A DNA stretch of 64,000 bases. Origin: Paenibacillus polymyxa M1. Lineage in GTDB: Bacteria > Bacillota > Bacilli > Paenibacillales > Paenibacillaceae. The DNA lies in the NCBI RefSeq assembly GCF_000237325.1, contig NC_017542.1, positions 5,264,501 to 5,328,500 on the forward strand, given 5' to 3'. Below are positions 8,830 through 19,441 of the stretch, in pieces. Position 1 is the stretch's first letter; every line of letters begins with the position of its first letter. The notes under the pieces are model-generated. The model made no database searches. It was not told where the DNA came from and saw only the letters and a program-made list of their open reading frames with translations. The translations under genes and the position numbers were made by a program.

Positions 8830-11289
8830 TCAGGAGGACTGTGCCGGGGCATCATCCAAGTCATGCATATCGGTCAGACCATGCGTCGTTTTCTCCCAAT
8901 AGAACGGCTTGGTTATAAGCTGCCAAGCTGCTTTTATCGCAGCTATACTCATAAGTACCCAATATAACGGCGAGAGTAGCCCATATTTGACCATTGCGTA
9001 TGAAAATGTTCGTTCACCGCGCTCTTCCAGCTCACCGATGACCCAATACATGCCAGCCACATTACTGAATACGAACAGGAAGTTACCGATATAAAATTCC
9101 GCGCTGGCTAGGTAGTACACATAACCCGGGAACAGCTTGGGAATAAAGGACAACTCCCAGCCAAACCATAAAATAAGCAAGCCCCAAAAAATCGGGTTCA
9201 GCAACGGCAACATCGGAGTCGCCAGAATCATTACCTGAAAACCGAAAAAGCCCTTCCAGCCCACTTCGCGCACCAGCTTAACCGGATTACGCATATGAAC
9301 CAGCCATGTCTGCATATATCCCTTGATCCAACGTGAACGCTGACGAATCCAGTTGCCCACGCGGCTGTTCGCTTCCTCCCATGTGCGGGAATCAACAATG
9401 GCCGTTTTGTAACCACCTTTATACAGACGAATGCCCAGATCGGCATCCTCGGTTACATTATAGGGGTCCCACGCATTAATATCTTTCAATACAGATACCC
9501 GAAAATGATTGGACGTACCGCCCAACGGAATAGGGGTATCTAACTGCATAATTCCCGGCAGCAGCAATTCGAACCACATACTGTATTCTTGTGTGAACCA
9601 GCGGGTCAGCAAATTTTGTGTACTGTTAAAATAATTGAGCTTCGCTTGAATACACGCATAATTCTCAGGGAGTGAATCAAACGCTGCAATGACTTTTTTA
9701 AGTTGGTCAGCATCGGGACGATCCTCAGCATCGTAAATGACGACAAACTCGCCGCGGGCGCGAATAAGTCCATAATTACATGCCTTCGGCTTGGTTTTCG
9801 GCAAGCCATCAGGCACGACCAGTGTCGTGTAATAGGCAGGCAGCTTCATTTCACGCAGCAGCTCAATCGTCTCAATGTCGTCCTCTTCAATCAGCAGCCG
9901 TACATCCAGCTTGGACTTTGGATAATCCAGCTGCTCCAAATTCCGCAACAACATCGGAAGCACGCCCGCTTCCTTATACATCGGGACAAGAATCGTATAG
10001 ATCGGCAGTCTTTTTTCATCCATGGCGTCTACCTCTTCCTTCGTGAAGCGAAGCTGCGCCCCACGCCGGGAACCGAGATAGATAATTCCAAATTTGAAAA
10101 GCGTCATCGCAAAATAAAAAAGCTGGATCATCATATTAATGATCAGCACTGTCTTCCAGCTGTTCCAGAAGAGGCCGAGCAATGTGATCATTCCCATGGC
10201 TGCAAACACCCAGAGCTGTCCCTTGGTAAAGGTGGTCCGCGCCGAATTGTGCGGTTCTTTTTCCAACAACCCGGTTGTGCTTTCCTGCATCATTTCCTCG
10301 CCGTAGATTTTACCCCAGAGCTGCTCCATCTCTTCCTTTGTTGCAAGCACTTGCTCTACCGGCATACCCAGAATTTCCTCCAGCTTCAAGCGTCGCTCTT
10401 CTGGTAATGGATCACTGACCGCTACAATATAGCGGTTCATATATTGATGGATGACGACCACGCCATAAGCCATTGCCACTTGCTCGGGTAGCTTGTACGC
10501 CGCATCCAGCGCCAGCTCCTCACCAATACGCCCGATTCGGTTCTGGGTAGCAATCGCGCGGTACAAATCCGCAGGCTCCAGCATTTGCAATGATAGCAAG
10601 ATGTCGCCGAGCAGCCCGCCGCTCTTCGCCTGGAACTCGAGCGCTCGCTCTAGCTGCTCTGGTGTAATATAGCCGGAACGAACCAGCATGTCGCCCAGTC
10701 TCTCCTTGGATTCATCACCGTCAATTTGCTCTTGTAGCTGCTCAGCTGTAATGAAACCCATCTCTACAAGAATATCGCCCAGTCTACCACCGTAACGCTT
10801 CTGGTTGCGGATAGCATCTGTCAGCTGATCCCGGGTAATCATCCCGTTCTCCACCAGCTGATCTCCCAGACGGGCCTTGCCGTTTCGTCCGGTCTGCGTT
10901 CCTGCTGCCGCCTCTCCGCCTTCTGCACCAGGAATACTGGAAGCAAGACCCATGGCTGCTCCTGCCGCTGCCTGTTCCTGTCCAGATGCATACTGGACTT
11001 GCGCCTCCTGCATCTGTCCATCCTGTATTCCTTCATCCAGCAATTGTTCCACAGCTGCTGCTGTATCATTGGCATTCTGTATAGCCTGAATACGAAGTTC
11101 TGTATCCCGAAGTCGTCGTTCCAACTCTTCGATGTGAAAATCAAGCTTGTACAGTATCGGGGCCTGCTCTGCACGCTGAGCCTCTAGCTGTTGTTGCAGT
11201 TGTTCGATTCGCTGACGCTCTTCTTTTATTCTTCTCTTGGTTTGGCGAATTGAAACTCCTCCAACCTGCCACCTAAGCTTGTCACCCAT
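8830..11289 (-). CDS. Processive GT2 glycosyltransferase with tandem MshEN (c-di-GMP-binding type) modules
   Basis: An 819-residue membrane protein. Residues 15-75 form a coiled coil, followed by an Ala/Gly/Gln-rich linker. Four 24-residue MshEN-type motifs follow as two pairs. Motifs 1 and 2 (140-163, 169-192) begin RLGDQLVENG and RLGDILVEMG. Motifs 3 and 4 (197-220, 226-249) begin RLGDMLVRSG and LLGDILLSLQ. Each pair has the five-residue spacer known from MshEN. The rest of a GSPII_E_N fold runs to about 335, then membrane helices (about 355-410), a GT2 catalytic domain with DAED and TEDAD motifs and QRSRW (QxxRW type), and further helices. The layout resembles XagB-like exopolysaccharide synthases. 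Control by c-di-GMP is inferred. The start overlaps the upstream stop by eight bases. Confidence 0.8.
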   Translation of the reverse strand: MGDKLRWQVGGVSIRQTKRRIKEERQRIEQLQQQLEAQRAEQAPILYKLDFHIEELERRLRDTELRIQAIQNANDTAAAVEQLLDEGIQDGQMQEAQVQYASGQEQAAAGAAMGLASSIPGAEGGEAAAGTQTGRNGKARLGDQLVENGMITRDQLTDAIRNQKRYGGRLGDILVEMGFITAEQLQEQIDGDESKERLGDMLVRSGYITPEQLERALEFQAKSGGLLGDILLSLQMLEPADLYRAIATQNRIGRIGEELALDAAYKLPEQVAMAYGVVVIHQYMNRYIVAVSDPLPEERRLKLEEILGMPVEQVLATKEEMEQLWGKIYGEEMMQESTTGLLEKEPHNSARTTFTKGQLWVFAAMGMITLLGLFWNSWKTVLIINMMIQLFYFAMTLFKFGIIYLGSRRGAQLRFTKEEVDAMDEKRLPIYTILVPMYKEAGVLPMLLRNLEQLDYPKSKLDVRLLIEEDDIETIELLREMKLPAYYTTLVVPDGLPKTKPKACNYGLIRARGEFVVIYDAEDRPDADQLKKVIAAFDSLPENYACIQAKLNYFNSTQNLLTRWFTQEYSMWFELLLPGIMQLDTPIPLGGTSNHFRVSVLKDINAWDPYNVTEDADLGIRLYKGGYKTAIVDSRTWEEANSRVGNWIRQRSRWIKGYMQTWLVHMRNPVKLVREVGWKGFFGFQVMILATPMLPLLNPIFWGLLILWFGWELSFIPKLFPGYVYYLASAEFYIGNFLFVFSNVAGMYWVIGELEERGERTFSYAMVKYGLLSPLYWVLMSIAAIKAAWQLITKPFYWEKTTHGLTDMHDLDDAPAQSS

Positions 11290-11533
11290 GAATTCCCGCC
11301 CTTTCAATCCAGCGCCGCTCTTCCGCAAGCGCATCTGCAAGCAGCTGCTTTAACTCGGTATCCCGCTGCTTTTTCCGCTCCAGCGCCGCATGGAAAAGCT
11401 CCCGCTCCTCACGTAGCAACCTCTCTGCCTGGATTCGCTCCTCATGCAATGAGGATACCAATCCATCGGCGTCAGAAGCGCGATAACCGATCCAAGCGCT
11501 CTTTAGCTGACGCGTCGTTCGTTTAGTTCTCAT
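11282..11533 (-). CDS. Small coiled-coil protein heading the glycosylation operon
   Basis: An 83-residue, strongly charged protein with no recognised family. Residues about 28-78 form a continuous Glu/Arg/Leu-rich helix likely to be a coiled coil. No signal peptide or membrane helix is present. The ribosome site AGGGAGG lies five bases before the ATG. Its stop overlaps the start of the MshEN-glycosyltransferase, which itself begins with a coiled coil, so a direct coiled-coil contact between the two is a reasonable guess. It is the first gene of the minus-strand operon. Confidence 0.65.
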   Translation of the reverse strand: MRTKRTTRQLKSAWIGYRASDADGLVSSLHEERIQAERLLREERELFHAALERKKQRDTELKQLLADALAEERRWIERAGIHG

Positions 11534-12048
11534 AATACCTCCCTGGATCGTCCCGACTCTGCCTTTGCTATGTCGCTACTTCAATATTTTTACTGGCTTT
11601 CTTCCAAAACCAGGACACACCTGCTTTCTCATTCAAGCCCTTCATTTACACATTTATGCAATTTCTCTGGTCAAAAAAACCAATAAAAACTTGAAAATGG
11701 TTTATCGCATATGCTTCTTGTTCTATCGAATTGGTAATTCAATGAAAAACTTAGTGCTATTCTACCATAATCCTAGTAGGTGTAGTATACAAAAATGTAA
11801 ATTCTAGAAACTTTCACACTAATGTATAGATAGGTATATAGAACTAGATATTAAACATCTTGGGCGATATTCTTCCAATAAATCTATGTAGTTTATGATT
11901 ATTCTGATCATAAATCATTCAAATACCTCAGAAAACACAAAAGACACCGCGAACGGTGCCTTTGAAAACATAGATGGCAAATATTCTTAAAATCTGATTT
12001 TACACAGCATCCCGTTGCTGTGCAAGAGAATAATTCTTTCTGTATGGA
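11534..12048. other. Intergenic region between argH and the glycosylation operon
   Basis: 515 A/T-rich bases with no credible gene. It holds the argH terminator (11939-11966). A weak sigma-A-like promoter for the glycosylation operon is possible on the minus strand at 11645-11674 (TTGACC, 18 bases, TGTAAA). Nothing else was recognised. Confidence 0.4.
11939..11966 (-). terminator. Rho-independent terminator of the arginine operon
   Basis: On the minus strand AAAGGCACCG, TTCG loop and CGGTGTCTTT form a ten-pair stem with one G-T pair, followed by TTTTGTGTTTT. It lies about 85 bases after the argH stop. Confidence 0.85.
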
Positions 12049-13461
12049 TTATTTTTTTGGCTTATGATTTTCATACCATGTTGACGTGTTCACTAGAAGC
12101 TGTTCACTGCGTCCAATGGCTGCCTGCACCTGACCGGTGGCGGTTCCGCCATACACATTCCGAGCATTGACTACCGCTTCTGGTTGAAGCACCTCATAAA
12201 TGCGCTCGTCGAACAGATCCGAAAACTGCTGGAATTCATCCAGTTTCAAATCAAGCAGATATTTGCCCTGCTGGATGCAATACAGCACCGTTTTGCCGAT
12301 AACCTCATGGGCCTGACGGAACGGAAGCCCCTTGCCGACCAGGAAGTCCGCAATATCCGTTGCGTTGGAGAAATCCTGATTGACCGCTTGACGCATCCGG
12401 TCCTTGTTCACCTTCATCGTGGCGATCATTGGAGCGAACAATTGCAAGGCTCCCTCCAGCGTAGCAACCGTATCGAACATCCCTTCCTTGTCCTCCTGCA
12501 TGTCCTTGTTGTATGCCAGCGGCAAGGACTTCAGTACGGTCAGCAGACCGACGAGGTTTCCATAGACACGCCCGGTTTTGCCACGTACTAGCTCCGGTAC
12601 ATCCGGATTTTTCTTCTGTGGCATAATGCTGCTGCCTGTACAGAAAGCATCATCCAGTTCGACAAAACCAAATTCTGTGCTGCTCCATAGCACCAGTTCT
12701 TCGCTTAGACGGGACAAATGCGTCATAATCAGCGAGGCCCCGGCCAGAAACTCTACGATAAAGTCCCGATCACTGACAGCGTCCAGGCTATTTTCATAGA
12801 CGCCATCAAACCCAAGCTGCTCAGCTACAAAATGACGATCGATCGGGAAAGTGGTTCCAGCCAGAGCGCCAGCGCCCAGCGGCAACACATTGATGCGTTT
12901 GTAGCTGTCCTTGAGTCGGTCAATATCACGCTCCAGCATAGACACATACGCCAGCAAATGATGCGCGAACAAAATAGGCTGCGCACGCTGCAAGTGTGTG
13001 TATCCAGGTACAATTGTGTCCAGATTGTCCTTGGCCTGCCCAATTAATGCAACTTGTACATCATGCAGCATACCCACCAGTGATACGACACGTCCGCGCA
13101 AATACAAGTGCATATCTGTTGCTACCTGATCGTTACGACTGCGTCCAGTGTGCAGCTTACCGCCGACCGGGCCAATGACTTCGATCAGGTTTTTTTCGAT
13201 ATTCATGTGAATATCCTCATCCGAAACGGAAAATTCAATTTCCCCACGGCGGATACGCTCCAGAACGGTGTGCAGTCCTCCCTTGATCGTGTTCGCATCC
13301 TCCTGCGGAATAATACCGCATTTGCCCAGCATGGCCACATGAGCCAAACTGCCTTGAATATCTTCTTCCGCCAACGCCTGATCAAACCCAATAGAAGCCG
13401 TATATTCCTCTACCAGCTTGTTCGTTTGCTTTGTAAACCGTCCGCCCCATAGCTTACTCAT
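12049..13461 (-). CDS. argH: Argininosuccinate lyase
   Basis: A 470-residue cytosolic enzyme that splits argininosuccinate to arginine and fumarate, the last step of arginine synthesis. It starts MSKLWGGRF and carries the superfamily signature [12 protein letters not shown] near residue 280, with HTGRSRNDQ near 100. Length and motifs are typical of the family. The ATG at 13461 has GAGAGGGG about nine bases upstream; a longer in-frame start is not supported. It is the last gene of argCJBDFGH, 87 bases after argG, and is followed by a strong terminator. Confidence 0.97.
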   Translation of the reverse strand: MSKLWGGRFTKQTNKLVEEYTASIGFDQALAEEDIQGSLAHVAMLGKCGIIPQEDANTIKGGLHTVLERIRRGEIEFSVSDEDIHMNIEKNLIEVIGPVGGKLHTGRSRNDQVATDMHLYLRGRVVSLVGMLHDVQVALIGQAKDNLDTIVPGYTHLQRAQPILFAHHLLAYVSMLERDIDRLKDSYKRINVLPLGAGALAGTTFPIDRHFVAEQLGFDGVYENSLDAVSDRDFIVEFLAGASLIMTHLSRLSEELVLWSSTEFGFVELDDAFCTGSSIMPQKKNPDVPELVRGKTGRVYGNLVGLLTVLKSLPLAYNKDMQEDKEGMFDTVATLEGALQLFAPMIATMKVNKDRMRQAVNQDFSNATDIADFLVGKGLPFRQAHEVIGKTVLYCIQQGKYLLDLKLDEFQQFSDLFDERIYEVLQPEAVVNARNVYGGTATGQVQAAIGRSEQLLVNTSTWYENHKPKK

Positions 13462-13548
13462 TGCATGATCCCCTCTCTGCAATAACAAGCCGCCCTCGTC
13501 GTTTGGACAAGAACGGCCCGCATTCCGTACATTTTTTTAGATTACATC

Positions 13549-14784
13549 TTATTTATGATTTTGTGTTACGCCCGCGTTGACCTTCAAACGCAAAGCATTC
13601 AAGCGGATAAAGCCTGTAGCATCGCCTTGATCGTAGGCTTGTGTCGGATCAGCTTCCATGGTCGCAATGTCTGGGTTGTACAAGCTAACCGGACTTTTAA
13701 CGCCTGCACCAATAATATTGCCCTTATACAGCTTCACGCGCACCGTACCACTGACATTTTTCTGGCTCTCATGAACCAGAGCCTGTAAAGCGACACGTTC
13801 CGGCGCGAACCAGAATCCATTGTACACCAAGGTAGCATAACGGGTAATCAGGCTATCACGCAGATTCATAACCTCGCGATCCATGGTGATCGATTCCATT
13901 TTGCGATGAGCAGTGAACAGGATTGTACCGCCTGGCGTCTCATAGACTCCGCGGCTCTTCATACCCACAAAACGGTTCTCAACCATATCTACACGTCCGA
14001 TCCCGTGCTTGCCGCCCAGTTCATTCAGTTTTTCCATCACTTGCAGCGGAGTTAACTGTTCACCGTTCAAAGCAACGCAGTTGCCTGCTTTAAATTCCAG
14101 CTCCAAGTATTCTGCTTCATCAGGCGCGTCCTCAGGCGCGTTGCTGAGCAAGAACATTTCTTTATTTTCAGGAGCGCTCGGATCAAACCAAGGGTCCTCC
14201 AGCACGCCGCTTTCATAACTGATATGCAGCAGGTTGCGGTCCATGGAGTACGGTTTGGCTGCAGAAGCGGTTACCGGAATACCGTGTTTTTCTGCATAGG
14301 CAATCATTTCTGCCCGACCCGGGAACTGATTGCGGAACTCTTCCAGCCGCCAAGGTGCAATGACTTGGATGTCCGGCGTTAACGCCGCCGCGTTCAGCTC
14401 GAAGCGCACCTGATCGTTACCTTTGCCTGTTGCCCCGTGAGCAATGGCTGTTGCTCCCTCGGCAATCGCAATATCGACCATCCGCTTAGCGATCAATGGA
14501 CGTGCAATACTCGTACCGAGCAAATATTGCCCTTCATATAAAGCACCTGCCTGAAACATCGGATAAATAAAATCCTTGGCGAATTCATCACGCAGATCAT
14601 CGATGTACACTTTGGAAGCTCCCGTAGCGAGTGCCTTTTCCTCCAAACCGTCCAGTTCTTCCTTTTGTCCGATATCTGCAGTGAATGCGATAATTTCAGC
14701 ATCATATGTTTCCTTGAGCCATTTCAGAATGACCGACGTATCCAGACCGCCGGAATATGCGAGTACGATTTTTTCTTTTGCCAT
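13549..14784 (-). CDS. argG: Argininosuccinate synthase
   Basis: A 411-residue ATP-dependent ligase that joins citrulline and aspartate. The N-terminal PP-loop AYSGGLDTS (about residues 9-17) binds ATP, and [14 protein letters not shown] (about 117-130) is the second family signature. The ATG has GGGAGGA about nine bases upstream. It sits between argF and argH, so citrulline made by ArgF passes to ArgG and then ArgH. Full length. Confidence 0.97.
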   Translation of the reverse strand: MAKEKIVLAYSGGLDTSVILKWLKETYDAEIIAFTADIGQKEELDGLEEKALATGASKVYIDDLRDEFAKDFIYPMFQAGALYEGQYLLGTSIARPLIAKRMVDIAIAEGATAIAHGATGKGNDQVRFELNAAALTPDIQVIAPWRLEEFRNQFPGRAEMIAYAEKHGIPVTASAAKPYSMDRNLLHISYESGVLEDPWFDPSAPENKEMFLLSNAPEDAPDEAEYLELEFKAGNCVALNGEQLTPLQVMEKLNELGGKHGIGRVDMVENRFVGMKSRGVYETPGGTILFTAHRKMESITMDREVMNLRDSLITRYATLVYNGFWFAPERVALQALVHESQKNVSGTVRVKLYKGNIIGAGVKSPVSLYNPDIATMEADPTQAYDQGDATGFIRLNALRLKVNAGVTQNHK

Positions 14785-14835
14785 TATTGAAGTCCTCCCC
14801 GAATGCTTATACCTCTATCTTCTTTACGATCAACC

Positions 14836-15792
14836 TTATCCCATTAAAGCAACTAGCAACGCTTTTTGTGCATGCAGACGATTTTCCGCTTCATCAAAAA
14901 TGACCGAATTGGGACCATCGATTACTCCCGCACTCACTTCTTCCCCACGATGTGCAGGTAGACAGTGCAAGAATAAATAATCTGGCTTAGCGAGCTTAAC
15001 CAGCTCCTCATTCACCTGGAAGTCGGCAAAAGCAAGCTCACGCTCCTTTTGCTCTTCCTCAAAACCCATGCTTGCCCACACATCTGTGTAGATCGCATCA
15101 GCATCTTTTACTGCTTCCTGCGGACTTTGAGTGATCACAATTTCACTACCTGTCTGCTTGGCAATCTCCCGGGAAACTGCGATCACACTCGGGTCAGGCT
15201 CGTATCCAGCTGGACTTGCAATGGAGACATGCACTCCGAGCTTGGCTCCACCAATCAAGAGGGAATGCGCCATATTGTTGCCGTCTCCGATATAAGCCAG
15301 TTTGAGCCCTTTTAGCTTACCCTTTTGCTCATACAAGGTTTGATAATCAGCCAGTACCTGACACGGATGCGCCAAATCGCTCAAGCCATTGATTACCGGA
15401 ACGGATGCATAACGGGCCAACTCTACGACATTATCGTGCCCGAAGGTACGAATCATAATGCCATCCAGATAACGTGACATGACTTGGGCCATGTCGCTAA
15501 TCGGTTCACCGCGTCCCAGTTGAATATCATTTTTGCTGAGGAAAAGGGCATGCCCACCCAATTGATACATTCCGACTTCAAAGGATACCCGTGTGCGTGT
15601 GGAAGACTTTTCGAAAATCAGTCCAAGTGTTTTCCCCTTCAGCGGCTGATAAGCTTCTCCGTTTTTGTGTTTACGCTTAATTTCAATGGCGAGATCAATT
15701 AAATACTGGATTTCCTCTGGCGAGTAGTCGTCCAGTTCTAGAAAGTCCCGTCCTTTCAAATTCACCTGTTGCAATGCGCCGCCCTGACTCAT
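14836..15792 (-). CDS. argF: Ornithine carbamoyltransferase
   Basis: A 318-residue transferase that makes citrulline from ornithine and carbamoyl phosphate. The carbamoyl-phosphate motif SSTRTR (about residues 60-65), the HPCQ motif (about 142-145) and the ornithine-binding HCLPAHRG (about 277-284) are all present. The anabolic role is supported by its place in argCJBDFGH. AAAGGAG precedes the ATG by about nine bases. No carbamoyl-phosphate synthase genes (carAB) are seen in the window, so the substrate must be supplied from elsewhere. Confidence 0.96.
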   Translation of the reverse strand: MSQGGALQQVNLKGRDFLELDDYSPEEIQYLIDLAIEIKRKHKNGEAYQPLKGKTLGLIFEKSSTRTRVSFEVGMYQLGGHALFLSKNDIQLGRGEPISDMAQVMSRYLDGIMIRTFGHDNVVELARYASVPVINGLSDLAHPCQVLADYQTLYEQKGKLKGLKLAYIGDGNNMAHSLLIGGAKLGVHVSIASPAGYEPDPSVIAVSREIAKQTGSEIVITQSPQEAVKDADAIYTDVWASMGFEEEQKERELAFADFQVNEELVKLAKPDYLFLHCLPAHRGEEVSAGVIDGPNSVIFDEAENRLHAQKALLVALMG

Positions 15793-15840
15793 GCGTTCCT
15801 CTCCTTTTACACTCTAATCTCGGATGCTTCTGGCTCTACA

Positions 15841-17103
15841 CTAAGCTACGTGCTCCCGAATCAATTCAGCAATCCATGTTACAGCCTGATCTATTTCGTC
15901 TTGCGTTACATACAGGTTAGGCAACAGGCGAATCACGTTCGGTCCTGCTGTAATGAACAGAATGCCCTTCTTCTGTCCTGCCAAAACAAGCTCTGCTACC
16001 GGCTCCGCACACTCAATCCCGACCATCAGACCTTTTCCGCGGATATCCTGGACAAAAGGAATATCTTTAAGCTGTTTTTGCAGACTATGAAAGAGATAAT
16101 CTCCCATTTCGGCAGCGCGTTCTGGCAGCTTGTCATCAATAATCGTTTCAATGGTTGCTTGAACTGCTGCCATGGCAAGCGGTGTACCCCCGAAGGTAGA
16201 ACCATGACTGCCCGCTGTGAACGCTTCACGCAAATATTCTTTGCCTAGCATTGCACCGACCGAAAAGCCACTGCCCAATCCTTTCGCCAATGTAAAAATA
16301 TCCGGTTCTATTCCATAATGCTCAAAGGCAAACAGCTTACCTGTCCGTCCCATACCTGTTTGCACCTCGTCAATGATCAGCAGCAATCCATGCTCGTGGC
16401 ACAGCTTGGTAATCACGTCTACGAAAGCAGGGTCTACCGGATACATGCCACCTTCGGCCTGCACCATTTCCAGCATAATTGCCGCTGTATTCTCATTGAT
16501 AGCTGCTTCGAGCGCAGCCTGATCATGAAGCGGAACGCTTTTGAATCCGGCGGGAAGCGGTAAAAAACCTTCTTTCACTTTGTCCTGACCCGTAGCAGTC
16601 AAGGTTGCCAGCGTCCGTCCGTGAAAGGATTGCGTGAACGTAATGATTTCATAGCGACCGGTCTGCTTCACCTTCTGGTGGTAACGACGCGCCAGCTTAA
16701 TGGCAGCTTCGTTCGCTTCAGCTCCGCTGTTGCAGAAGAACACGGCATCTGCGCTGCTATTGGCTGTCAGCAAGGCCGCGGCCCGTTCCTGCCCGGGAAT
16801 ATGAAACAGATTGGATACATGCCACAGTTCATCGATCTGTTTTTTCAAACGCTCCGCTACAGCTTGAGGCGCATGGCCTAGATTGGTAACGGCAATACCT
16901 GACATGAAATCCAGATAACGTTTGCCCTGATCATCCCACAGCCAGCTTCCTTGTCCTTTCACCAGTGTAAGCGGGTATCTTGCGTAGTTTGGAAAAAGAG
17001 AGCTATCTGCCTGCACTTTTGCCGCCCCCTTTTCCGCTTGCGCTCCGCTTCCATTCGTACTTGGCATTTCCTCGCTCACCAGCGTATTCGGTTCCTTACT
17101 CAT
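15841..17103 (-). CDS. argD: Acetylornithine aminotransferase
   Basis: A 420-residue class-III PLP aminotransferase that converts N-acetylglutamate semialdehyde to N-acetylornithine. The PLP lysine is in LAKGLGSG and the family motif LLIIDEVQTGMGRTG precedes it. The N-terminal ~35 residues are a Ser/Ala/Glu-rich extension before the conserved FPNYARYPL. The ATG at 17103 is preferred because AAAGGGG lies about ten bases upstream; the in-frame GTG at 17112 is almost on top of that site. It lies between argB and argF. Confidence 0.93.
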   Translation of the reverse strand: MSKEPNTLVSEEMPSTNGSGAQAEKGAAKVQADSSLFPNYARYPLTLVKGQGSWLWDDQGKRYLDFMSGIAVTNLGHAPQAVAERLKKQIDELWHVSNLFHIPGQERAAALLTANSSADAVFFCNSGAEANEAAIKLARRYHQKVKQTGRYEIITFTQSFHGRTLATLTATGQDKVKEGFLPLPAGFKSVPLHDQAALEAAINENTAAIMLEMVQAEGGMYPVDPAFVDVITKLCHEHGLLLIIDEVQTGMGRTGKLFAFEHYGIEPDIFTLAKGLGSGFSVGAMLGKEYLREAFTAGSHGSTFGGTPLAMAAVQATIETIIDDKLPERAAEMGDYLFHSLQKQLKDIPFVQDIRGKGLMVGIECAEPVAELVLAGQKKGILFITAGPNVIRLLPNLYVTQDEIDQAVTWIAELIREHVA

Positions 17104-17155
17104 ATCGTTCACGCCCCTTTATCGTTTGGTTATATAGGTTGAGCATATATCGCAA

Positions 17156-17995
17156 TTACTGCATACGCACAATGCGTGTTCCAATCGATTCTCCACCCAG
17201 CACACGGCTGAGTACCTGCGGTTCGCTGCCGTCCACAATGACGACTTCCTTCACTTTACCGTGAATGCAGGCAATAGCCGCTCTCACTTTCGGAATCATA
17301 CCACCGTAGATTTCACCTGTACTGATCATATCTTCAATTTCCTGTATGGTAATTGACTCCATAACCTTCTTTTCTACACCATTCTTTTTCAATATACCGG
17401 GTACATCCGTCACAACAATCATTCGACTGACGCCGAGATGAGAAGCCACCGCGCCCGCCGCTGTATCGGCATTAATGTTGTAACGCTGACCGGATCGATC
17501 AATGCCAATAGGCGCAATAACTGGCATATAGTCCATATCCAGCACACCGGTAATAATCGAAGCTTGAACATGTGTTACCTCTCCAACCCAGCCGACCTCT
17601 GCGGCATTCGTCACAGGCTTCGCTTCAATTAAATAGCCATCACTGCCTGACAAACCCAGCGCTCGCCCTCCGTGCATCCCTATTCTGCGAACAATCTGCT
17701 TGTTAATGCTGCCTGCCAGCACCATTTCCACGACATCCAGCACGGGTTCAGTCGTTTTACGCAATCCATGAATGAACTCCGTTTCGATTCCCAGCTTCGC
17801 CAAATTGTCAGAGATCGCAGGCCCACCGCCATGTACAATGACTGGTTGAAGGCCTTCCGACTGCAGACGGGCCAAGTCGTCAAAAAAGGAATCAGGCAAC
17901 GCAGCCAGCGTACTTCCTCCGCATTTCATCACAAAATTACGACGTGCCACTCCCGCATGTTTCGCTTGATCCGCGTGTCCCACTGCCGATTGCAT
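17156..17995 (-). CDS. argB: Acetylglutamate kinase
   Basis: A 279-residue amino-acid kinase that phosphorylates N-acetylglutamate, usually the committed and arginine-sensitive step. The motifs KCGGS near residue 24, HGGGPAIS, and NINADTAAG in the nucleotide-binding half are intact. The ATG at 17995 has AAGGAGAG directly upstream; the longer frame lacks a ribosome site. The N-terminus has about 20 extra residues before the catalytic Lys, possibly a short tail. Feedback control by arginine cannot be judged from sequence alone. Confidence 0.95.
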   Translation of the reverse strand: MQSAVGHADQAKHAGVARRNFVMKCGGSTLAALPDSFFDDLARLQSEGLQPVIVHGGGPAISDNLAKLGIETEFIHGLRKTTEPVLDVVEMVLAGSINKQIVRRIGMHGGRALGLSGSDGYLIEAKPVTNAAEVGWVGEVTHVQASIITGVLDMDYMPVIAPIGIDRSGQRYNINADTAAGAVASHLGVSRMIVVTDVPGILKKNGVEKKVMESITIQEIEDMISTGEIYGGMIPKVRAAIACIHGKVKEVVIVDGSEPQVLSRVLGGESIGTRIVRMQ

Positions 17996-18112
17996 ATCAT
18001 CTCTCCTTTTCTCCTCTGCACAATTTTGTGCGATTTTCAAATGATGCCGAAGCTATATTCGCTCGCTTCTTCTATTAACTATTAAATATCCATCCGTAAT
18101 TAAATCGGGTAT

Positions 18113-19339
18113 CTATGTCCGATAAGCCGCATTAATCCGCACATAATCATAGGTTAGGTCACAGCCCCATGCTGTAGCGGTCCCATTCCCGTGATGCAAA
18201 TCAACAATAATTTGCACCGTATCTCCACGTAAATAGGAAAGCGCCTCGGCTTCATCAAAAGCTACTGGACTTGATTGGCTTAGCACGATAATATCCCCCA
18301 GGCGAATGTCTACCGTATCCGGATTCACCGGTTCTCCGGCACGTCCGACGGCTGCAATAATCCGTCCCCAGTTGGCGTCTGCGCCAAAAACGGCTGACTT
18401 CACCAGACTGGACCCGATCACAGTCTTGGCTATCGCCTGGGCAGATGCATCGCTTATCGCTCCGCTTACAGACACCTCTACCAGCTTCGTAGCACCTTCT
18501 CCATCACGGGCAATCGCCTTCGCCAGCTCACGGCAGATATAAGTGAATGCCTCGGCAAAAGCCTCCCAATCGGGATGGTCTGTGTGCAACTCGCTGTTGC
18601 CTGCCAGCCCGCTCGCCATAGCGATCAGCATATCGTTCGTGCTTGTATCCCCATCGACTGTGATCATATTAAAGCTGGTATCCGTGGCCTGCTTTAATAG
18701 TTGATGAAGGGCCGTCTGTCCGATGACTGCATCACAAGTTATGAAAGCGAGCATGGTTGCCATATTCGGATGAATCATACCCGATCCCTTTGCTGCCCCG
18801 GCGATGTGCACAGTCACACCATCCACTTCAACTGACACGCACGCTTCCTTTTTAACCAAATCCGTTGTCAGAATGGCTTGGCTAAATTGCTCCGCCCCAT
18901 CGCTTGCCTCGCTCATCCGCTCAGGTAGTGACGATATACCGCCAAGCACACGATCCATTTTCAGATGCTCGCCAATTACACCAGTCGAGGCAACGGCTAC
19001 ATCGCTCTCCGCCACACCCAGCTGATGAGCAGCGGCCGAACGCATAGCGTAAGCATCCTGCTCCCCTTGCTGTCCCGTACAGGCATTGGCGTTCCCGCTG
19101 TTCACTACTATCGCCTGCAATCGACCGTCTGTCAGGCTCTCGCGAGTCACCTTCAGCGGTGCAGCCTGAAACACATTGGTGGTATACACCGCAGCAGCTG
19201 TCGCCTCTACCTCACAGCGAATCGCGCCGATATCGTTGCGATTCGTATTTTTTAATCCACAGTGCAATCCCCCAGCTGTAAAGCCACGGGGAGTTACGAT
19301 GTTGCCCTCATGTACTACTGTAAAGCCTACTTTGCCCAT
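18113..19339 (-). CDS. argJ: Bifunctional glutamate N-acetyltransferase / ornithine acetyltransferase
   Basis: A 408-residue Ntn-type enzyme that recycles the acetyl group from acetylornithine to glutamate. The autoproteolysis site lies in HPNMATMLAF: cleavage between Ala and Thr frees the catalytic Thr of the beta chain. An ArgJ-based cyclic pathway explains why argA and argE are absent from the operon. The ATG at 19339 follows GAGGG by about ten bases; the longer frame from 19375 is not supported. It lies 102 bases after argC. Confidence 0.96.
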   Translation of the reverse strand: MGKVGFTVVHEGNIVTPRGFTAGGLHCGLKNTNRNDIGAIRCEVEATAAAVYTTNVFQAAPLKVTRESLTDGRLQAIVVNSGNANACTGQQGEQDAYAMRSAAAHQLGVAESDVAVASTGVIGEHLKMDRVLGGISSLPERMSEASDGAEQFSQAILTTDLVKKEACVSVEVDGVTVHIAGAAKGSGMIHPNMATMLAFITCDAVIGQTALHQLLKQATDTSFNMITVDGDTSTNDMLIAMASGLAGNSELHTDHPDWEAFAEAFTYICRELAKAIARDGEGATKLVEVSVSGAISDASAQAIAKTVIGSSLVKSAVFGADANWGRIIAAVGRAGEPVNPDTVDIRLGDIIVLSQSSPVAFDEAEALSYLRGDTVQIIVDLHHGNGTATAWGCDLTYDYVRINAAYRT

Positions 19340-19441
19340 AATTATGTGCCCTCGTTCGCAACATATAGGAGGCATGACAGCTGGACGCTTGCGTTCTCCA
19401 ACTCGCTGTCGTCCCCGTAGCCTGTTGCGTTTACGTGCTAC

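Noticed and set aside
11565..11807. 80-codon plus-strand frame
   Set aside because: A/T-rich, no ribosome site and no family; it overlaps the likely promoter area of the glycosylation operon.
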